Position numbers and translations under genes: made by a program. This document shows, piece by piece, positions 58,651-64,000 of a DNA stretch of 64,000 bases; the stretch's first letter is position 1, and the number at the start of each line of letters is the position of its first letter. Origin of the DNA: RH-AL1 sp965277735 (GTDB lineage Bacteria; Pseudomonadota; Alphaproteobacteria; Rhizobiales; Beijerinckiaceae). The DNA is taken from the NCBI GenBank assembly GCA_965277735.1, contig CBDIDO010000003.1, positions 1,674,001 through 1,738,000 of the forward strand, in the 5' to 3' direction. The notes beneath the pieces are model-generated. The model did no database searches and was not told where the DNA came from. It saw only the letters and a program-made list of their open reading frames with translations.

Positions 58651-59256
58651 GTGACAGGGCAAACGAGCCAGGCTGAACGGCCGCAGGCCAGCGCGCAGAT
58701 GAAGGCGGATCTCATCGCCGTCATCCCCAACTTGCGCGCCTTTGCCGTTTCCCTCTGCGGCAACCCCGACCGCGCCGACGATCTCGTGCAGGAGACCCTC
58801 GTCAAGGCGTGGAGCAACCTCGGCTCGTTCGTCGAGGGCACCAACCTGCCGGCGTGGCTCTTCACCATCCTGCGCAACATCTATTACTCGGAATATCGCA
58901 AGCGCCGCCGCGAGGTCGCCGACACCGATGGCGCGATCGCCGCCAAGCTCGCGGCCGCGCCGGCGCAGCACGGCCACATGGACTTCCTCGACTTCCGCTC
59001 GGCGCTGCAGCGGCTGCCGACCGACCAGCGCGAGGCGCTGATCCTGATCGGCGCCTCCGGTCTCTCCTACGAGGAGGCCGCGAGCGTTTGCAATTGCGCG
59101 GTCGGCACGATGAAGAGCCGGGTCAACCGGGCCCGCAACCGACTCGCCGACATGCTGTCGCTGCAGTCGAGCGGCGAATTCGGCAACGACGGCGACTGGC
59201 AGGCGATCGATCCGATCTTCCTCGGCCAACGTTTCTCGCGGACCGGCAGCGACTGA
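58651..59256 (+). CDS. ecfG: General stress response ECF sigma factor EcfG
   Basis: Encodes 201 residues from GTG 58651 (AAGG upstream); an in-frame ATG at 58561 would add 30 residues. Sigma2: RAFAVSLCGNPDRADDLVQE, then TLVKAWSNLGSFVEGTNLPA and WLFTILRNIYYSEYRKRRRE. Sigma4: LQRLPTDQREALILIGASGL, SYEEAASVCNCAVGTMKSR and VNRARNRLADMLS. This is the EcfG group that recognises GGAAC-N16/17-CGTT. It is inhibited by NepR and freed by PhyR. Confidence 0.95.
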   Translation: MTGQTSQAERPQASAQMKADLIAVIPNLRAFAVSLCGNPDRADDLVQETLVKAWSNLGSFVEGTNLPAWLFTILRNIYYSEYRKRRREVADTDGAIAAKLAAAPAQHGHMDFLDFRSALQRLPTDQREALILIGASGLSYEEAASVCNCAVGTMKSRVNRARNRLADMLSLQSSGEFGNDGDWQAIDPIFLGQRFSRTGSD

Positions 59257-59291
59257 CGGTCGTTTCCACAGAACTTTCCTCAGGACTTGGC

Positions 59292-60716
59292 ATGACGAGT
59301 GACACGACCGGCGCGATGGCGACCGGGGCAACCCGCACGGAGACCGACAGCTTCGGTCCGATCGAGGTGCCGAGCGACCGCTACTGGGGCGCGCAGACCC
59401 AGCGTTCGAAGGAAAACTTCAAGATCGGCGGCCAGCACATCCCGGTGCCGGTGGTCCACGCGCTCGCCAAGGTGAAGCGCGCCGCCGCCGAGGTGAACAA
59501 GGCGCAGGGCGAGCTCGATGCGAAGCTCGCCGATGCCATCGTCGCCGCAGCCATGACAATCGAAAGCGGCGCGCTCGACGCGGATTTCCCGCTCGTGGTC
59601 TGGCAGACGGGCTCCGGCACGCAGTCCAACATGAACGTCAACGAGGTGATCTCGAACCTCGCCAACGAGACGCTGGGCGGGGAGCGCGGCACCAAGTCGC
59701 CGATCCATCCCAACGATCACGTCAACCGCGGCCAGTCGTCGAACGATTCGTTTCCGACCGCAATGCATATCGCTGCCGCGATCGAGCTCAACGAGACGCT
59801 GCTGCCGGCGCTGGCGCGGCTGCGTGGCGCGCTCGAGGCCAAGCAGAAGGCGTTCGACAAGATCATCAAGATCGGCCGCACGCATCTGCAGGACGCGACG
59901 CCGGTCACGCTCGGCCAGGAGTTTTCCGGCTACGTGGCGATGGTCGCCAACGCCGAGGCGCGCATCAAGCTGACGCTGCCTGGGCTCTACCAGCTCGCGC
60001 AGGGCGGCACGGCCGTCGGCACGGGGCTGAATTCGAAGAAGGGATTCGACACGGCCTTTGCGGCGAAGATCGCGGCCTACACGAAGCTGCCGTTCGAAAC
60101 CGCGCCGAACAAGTTTGAGGCGCTCGCGTCGCACGATTCGCTATCGTTCGCGCACGGCGCGCTGAACTCGCTCGCCGCTGGGCTCTACAAGATCGCCTGC
60201 GACATCCGCCTCGCCGGCTCCGGCCCGCGCTCCGGGATAGGCGAGCTGATGCTGCCGGAAAACGAGCCGGGCTCGTCGATCATGCCGGGCAAGGTGAATC
60301 CGACGCAGGTCGAGGCGATGACGATGGTCTGCGCCCGCGTGATGGGCAACGAGACGACGGTCGCCTTCGCCGCCAGCCAGGGCCATTTCGAGCTCAACGT
60401 GATGAAGCCGGTGATCGCCTTCGCGTTCCTGGAAAGCGTGCGCCTGCTCGCAGACGCGGCGGATTCATTCCGCGCGCATTGCGTCGAAGGTTTGCAGGCG
60501 AACGAGGCGCAGATCAAGGAGCTGCTCGAGCGCTCGCTGATGCTCGTCACCGCCCTGGCGCCGAAGATCGGCTACGACAAGGCGACCAAGGTCGCCAAGA
60601 CCGCGCATAAGAACGGCACCACGCTGCGCGAGGAAGCCTTGGCGCTGGGCTACGTGACTGCCGAAGAGTTCGACGCGATCGTGCGCCCCGAGACGATGAT
60701 CGCGCCGGGCGACTAG
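59292..60716 (+). CDS. fumC: Class II fumarate hydratase
   Basis: Encodes 474 residues from ATG 59292. It converts fumarate to malate in the TCA cycle without an iron-sulfur cluster. Features: DSFGPIEVPSDRYWGAQTQR, VWQTGSGTQSNMNVNEVI, HPNDHVNRGQSSNDSFPTAM, GRTHLQDATPVTLGQEFSGY and the signature GSSIMPGKVNPTQVEA. About 15 extra residues at the N terminus. It follows ecfG by 35 bp, so stress-linked expression is conceivable. Confidence 0.97.
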   Translation: MTSDTTGAMATGATRTETDSFGPIEVPSDRYWGAQTQRSKENFKIGGQHIPVPVVHALAKVKRAAAEVNKAQGELDAKLADAIVAAAMTIESGALDADFPLVVWQTGSGTQSNMNVNEVISNLANETLGGERGTKSPIHPNDHVNRGQSSNDSFPTAMHIAAAIELNETLLPALARLRGALEAKQKAFDKIIKIGRTHLQDATPVTLGQEFSGYVAMVANAEARIKLTLPGLYQLAQGGTAVGTGLNSKKGFDTAFAAKIAAYTKLPFETAPNKFEALASHDSLSFAHGALNSLAAGLYKIACDIRLAGSGPRSGIGELMLPENEPGSSIMPGKVNPTQVEAMTMVCARVMGNETTVAFAASQGHFELNVMKPVIAFAFLESVRLLADAADSFRAHCVEGLQANEAQIKELLERSLMLVTALAPKIGYDKATKVAKTAHKNGTTLREEALALGYVTAEEFDAIVRPETMIAPGD

Positions 60717-60727
60717 GCCGCAGCCAT

Positions 60728-60912
60728 TCCTTCTCTGCTTGCGGGAGAAGGTGACCCCGCAACGGGGTCGGATGAGGGACGTCGGGCCGTAAGCTCCCTC
60801 ATTCGTGACTGGTCCAAACCGTCCTTCGCCCCACCTTCTTCTCCGCAGAGCGGCAAGTCCCCTCATCCGACCCGACTTCGTCGGGCCACCTTCTCCCGCA
60901 AGCGGGAGAAGG
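60728..60912. repeat. Paired intergenic palindromic repeat
   Basis: Left arm 60728-60780 (CCTTCTCTGCTTGCGGGAGA, then GGGTCGGATGAGGG) and right arm 60859-60912 (CCCCTCATCCGACCCGACTT, then CAAGCGGGAGAAGG) form an inverted pair of the 5.6-kb family. It separates fumC from the cupin gene. Confidence 0.82.
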
Positions 60913-60940
60913 GAAGGGTCGTGCCCGACCGGAGATCCGC

Positions 60941-61465
60941 ATGTCCGACACCATCGACACGTCCCGCCGCGACCTGCTCGCCGTCGCGCCGCTGCTCGCA
61001 GCGCTGCCGCAACTGCTCTTGGGCGCCGGCAGCGCAGAGGCCGCGCCCGATCCGACGAAAACGATCGTCGTGCCGCCCGAGGACATCGTGTTCAAGCCGT
61101 CGCTCGGCGCGCCGCCGCAGAGCATCGAGGTAGCCGAGCTGTTCTCGAAATCCTCGCTGCCCGGCATCTATCTCAACCTGACGCGCTGGCATCCCGGCTG
61201 GATGAGCGCGCCGCATTATTATGCCACCGACCGACTCTGCGTCGTCGTCTCGGGCACATGGTGGGTGACGAGCGGCGACGACTTCGATCCGAGCTCCACG
61301 GTGCCGGTAAAGCCCGGCTCCTTCGTGCACCGCGTCGCGCGCGCCAGCCACTACGATGGCGTGAAGGCCGGCGAGCCCGAGCCGGTCACGATCGCGATCT
61401 GCGGCATCGGCCCGATCGAGTTCACGGCGGTGGATCCCTCAAAGCCGAAGGTGCGGAAGGTGTGA
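60941..61465 (+). CDS. Exported cupin-fold protein
   Basis: Encodes 174 residues from ATG 60941. A Tat-like signal peptide begins SRRDLLAVAPLLAALPQLLL and ends near AEA. The mature domain is cupin-like: WHPGWMSAPHYYATDRLCVV holds a His that could bind metal, followed by SGTWWVTSGDDFDPSSTVPV, PGSFVHRVARASHYDG and VTIAICGIGPIEF. This resembles periplasmic DUF4437-type cupins. Substrate unknown. Confidence 0.75.
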   Translation: MSDTIDTSRRDLLAVAPLLAALPQLLLGAGSAEAAPDPTKTIVVPPEDIVFKPSLGAPPQSIEVAELFSKSSLPGIYLNLTRWHPGWMSAPHYYATDRLCVVVSGTWWVTSGDDFDPSSTVPVKPGSFVHRVARASHYDGVKAGEPEPVTIAICGIGPIEFTAVDPSKPKVRKV

Positions 61466-61477
61466 GCGCAACTCCTT

Positions 61478-61501
61478 TCTTCTCCCGTAAACGGGAGAAG
61501 G
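61478..61501. repeat. Short palindromic hairpin between convergent genes
   Basis: CTTCTCCCG-TAAA-CGGGAGAAG, a short form of the same repeat family, lies between the cupin gene and the convergent atpC stop and may terminate both transcripts. Confidence 0.65.
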
Positions 61502-61515
61502 GAGACACTGCGGCG

Positions 61516-61914
61516 CTACTTGCCCAGCGTCGCCTTGAACTCGCGAAGGTGGTCGCGCTGCTCCGTGGCGACACGGCGCGTCTCGTCGCTTGCAGCATCT
61601 TCGATCGCGGCGTCGGCCAGCTCGATGTCGTTGTCGATCACCGAGGAGTCGACACCGCTCATCGGGATCGCGAAGTCGGCGAGGATGGTGAAGCCGTCGG
61701 GGGAGACGTCGGCGAAGCCGCCGCGCACGTAAAGGTCCTCGTCGGCGCCGCCGCCCTTGATCGAGACCTTGCCCGGCCGCAGCGTCGTCAGGAACGCCGC
61801 GTGGTCCTTGAGCACGGTGAACTCGCCCTCGGTGCCGGGGGCGGTGACCGCCTCGACCTCACCGGAGAAGAGCAGCTTCTCCGGCGACACGAGTTCGAAC
61901 TGGAAGGCGGCCAT
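61516..61914 (-). CDS. atpC: F1 ATP synthase subunit epsilon
   Basis: Encodes 132 residues. Epsilon connects the gamma stalk with the c-ring and regulates ATP hydrolysis. Features: FQFELVSPEKLLFSGEVEAV, TAPGTEGEFTVLKDHAAFL, TTLRPGKVSI and the long C-terminal helix RVATEQRDHLREFKATLG. It is the last gene of the atp operon in this window; a small membrane-protein gene separates it from atpD. Confidence 0.95.
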   Translation of the reverse strand: MAAFQFELVSPEKLLFSGEVEAVTAPGTEGEFTVLKDHAAFLTTLRPGKVSIKGGGADEDLYVRGGFADVSPDGFTILADFAIPMSGVDSSVIDNDIELADAAIEDAASDETRRVATEQRDHLREFKATLGK

Positions 61915-61929
61915 GGTGGAAGTCCCAAG

Positions 61930-62181
61930 CTAGCGGCGGCGGTCGGCTGCGAAGCCGGCGAGAAGCCCGATAATGCCGCCGATGACGGTGTAGAGGGCGA
62001 TGTGCTGGCCTTGGCCGGACGTCAGCGAGTTGGACGATCCGGTCGAGACCTTGTTGTCGGAGAACTCGATCGAGGTCCCACCGATCTTGATCTCAGCCGA
62101 TTCGGGGCGCGTCACGTAGCCGACGACGCCACCGACGAGCAGGCCGAGAAGGAGGAGGGCGACCTTCGAGTTCAACGTCAT
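61930..62181 (-). CDS. Small membrane protein encoded between atpD and atpC
   Basis: Encodes 83 residues from ATG 62181, 5 bp after the atpD stop and 15 bp before atpC. Two hydrophobic segments flank a short polar loop: KVALLLLGLLVGGVVGYVT at residues 6-24 and LYTVIGGIIGLLAGFAADRR at about 63-82. The loop has a strand-like IKIGGTSIEFSDNKVST. No family recognised. In other operons atpD and atpC are adjacent, so a gene here is unusual. It could assist ATP synthase assembly or be a fortuitous insertion. Confidence 0.72.
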   Translation of the reverse strand: MTLNSKVALLLLGLLVGGVVGYVTRPESAEIKIGGTSIEFSDNKVSTGSSNSLTSGQGQHIALYTVIGGIIGLLAGFAADRRR

Positions 62182-62186
62182 GCCGA

Positions 62187-63641
<1,455 letters not shown>

Positions 63642-63664
63642 GTTTCACTCTCTTCGCGTGTCGG

Positions 63665-64000
63665 TCAGAGCGCCTCGGCGCCCGAGATGATCTCGATCAG
63701 TTCCTTGGTGATCAACGCCTGTCGCGTCCGGTTGTAGATCAAGCTCTGCTTCTTGATCATCTCGCCGGCGTTGCGGGTGGCGCTGTCCATCGCGCTCATC
63801 CGCGCGCCCTGCTCGGACGCGGCGTTCTCCAGCATCGCGCGGAACACCTGGATCGCGATGTTGCGGGGCAGCAGCGCGGAAAGGATCTCCTCCTCGTCCG
63901 GCTCGTACTCGTAATTGACGCGCTCTTCCTTGTCGTCCTGCTCGGGGATCTCGAGCGGGACCAGCTGCAGCGCGGTCGGGACCTGCACCACGACGGATTC
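63665..64000 (-). CDS. atpG: F1 ATP synthase subunit gamma, C-terminal part; 5' end lies outside the window
   Basis: The last 111 residues of the central stalk subunit. The C-terminal helix is intact: MSAMDSATRNAGEMIKKQSL followed by IYNRTRQALITKELIEIISG. The preceding FRAMLENAASEQGARM is standard. The gene runs off the right edge and is followed by atpD after 23 bp. Confidence 0.95.
   Translation of the reverse strand, partial: ESVVVQVPTALQLVPLEIPEQDDKEERVNYEYEPDEEEILSALLPRNIAIQVFRAMLENAASEQGARMSAMDSATRNAGEMIKKQSLIYNRTRQALITKELIEIISGAEAL

Overview
This window is chromosomal DNA from a high-GC alphaproteobacterium, most likely of the Rhizobiales (Hyphomicrobiales). The main reasons are the PhyR-NepR-EcfG general stress response locus at about 57.1-59.3 kb, the split transhydrogenase pntAA-pntAB-pntB preceded by a tiny aa3-oxidase subunit IV, a purS-purQ pair, a single-chain bacterial Ku, and families of intergenic palindromic repeats of the kind common in this order. 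I cannot fix the genus. No tRNA, rRNA, transposase, prophage or CRISPR array was seen.

Layout. 0-3.3 kb: 3' end of lepA, then a small accessory patch with two overlapping AT-rich membrane-protein genes, a gene remnant, and what looks like a single-chain antitoxin-tail/ParE fusion. 3.3-8.3 kb: tgt-queA (queuosine), two cyclophilins, coaD and an SDR. 9.1-15.3 kb: DUF502 protein, thrB, rnhA, an AsmA protein and an ABC-F ATPase. 15.3-20.7 kb: an ordered palindrome element, DUF2188, DoxX, PLD, a split chromate transporter, an ABC1/UbiB kinase and a MerR regulator with a frameshifted partner. 20.9-24.2 kb: oxidase subunit IV and the transhydrogenase. 24.2-27.2 kb: gatA, gatC, ruvX. 27.1-36.9 kb: small secreted proteins, mdh, a CYP102-like P450-flavodoxin fusion without its reductase domain, a GGDEF protein, an unpaired sucC and DedA. 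36.9-43.5 kb: second copy of the palindrome element, TetR/DUF4267, a cis-CaaD-like tautomerase, anmK, a Phd/PemK toxin-antitoxin pair, a methyltransferase, and two paralogous small proteins flanking a LysR gene. 43.5-53.0 kb: queC-nudC, purQ-purS, a group that could form an oxalate/formate uptake and assimilation module (acyl-CoA ligase, PanE-family reductase, FAH-family hydrolase, OFA-type transporter), and purC. 53.3-60.7 kb: xerC, ku, stress proteins, phyR, nepR, ecfG, fumC. 60.9-64 kb: a Tat-exported cupin and the atpG-atpD-(small membrane protein)-atpC end of the F1 operon.

The most unusual structure is a 247-bp element present twice in opposite orientation (15327-15573 and 36874-37120). 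The copies align without gaps, share both ends, and carry five about 18-bp dyads with consensus TGTCGCGG-TA-CCGCGACA whose centres are 30-32 bp apart, that is, on one face of the helix. I do not recognise it. Several promoters fit the EcfG consensus GGAAC-N16-CGTT at sensible distances from start codons (phyR, ku, a proline-rich peptide, a secreted protein), so part of the local stress regulon can be read from the sequence. Other oddities are a Tgt whose zinc site has lost three of four ligands and sucC without sucD.
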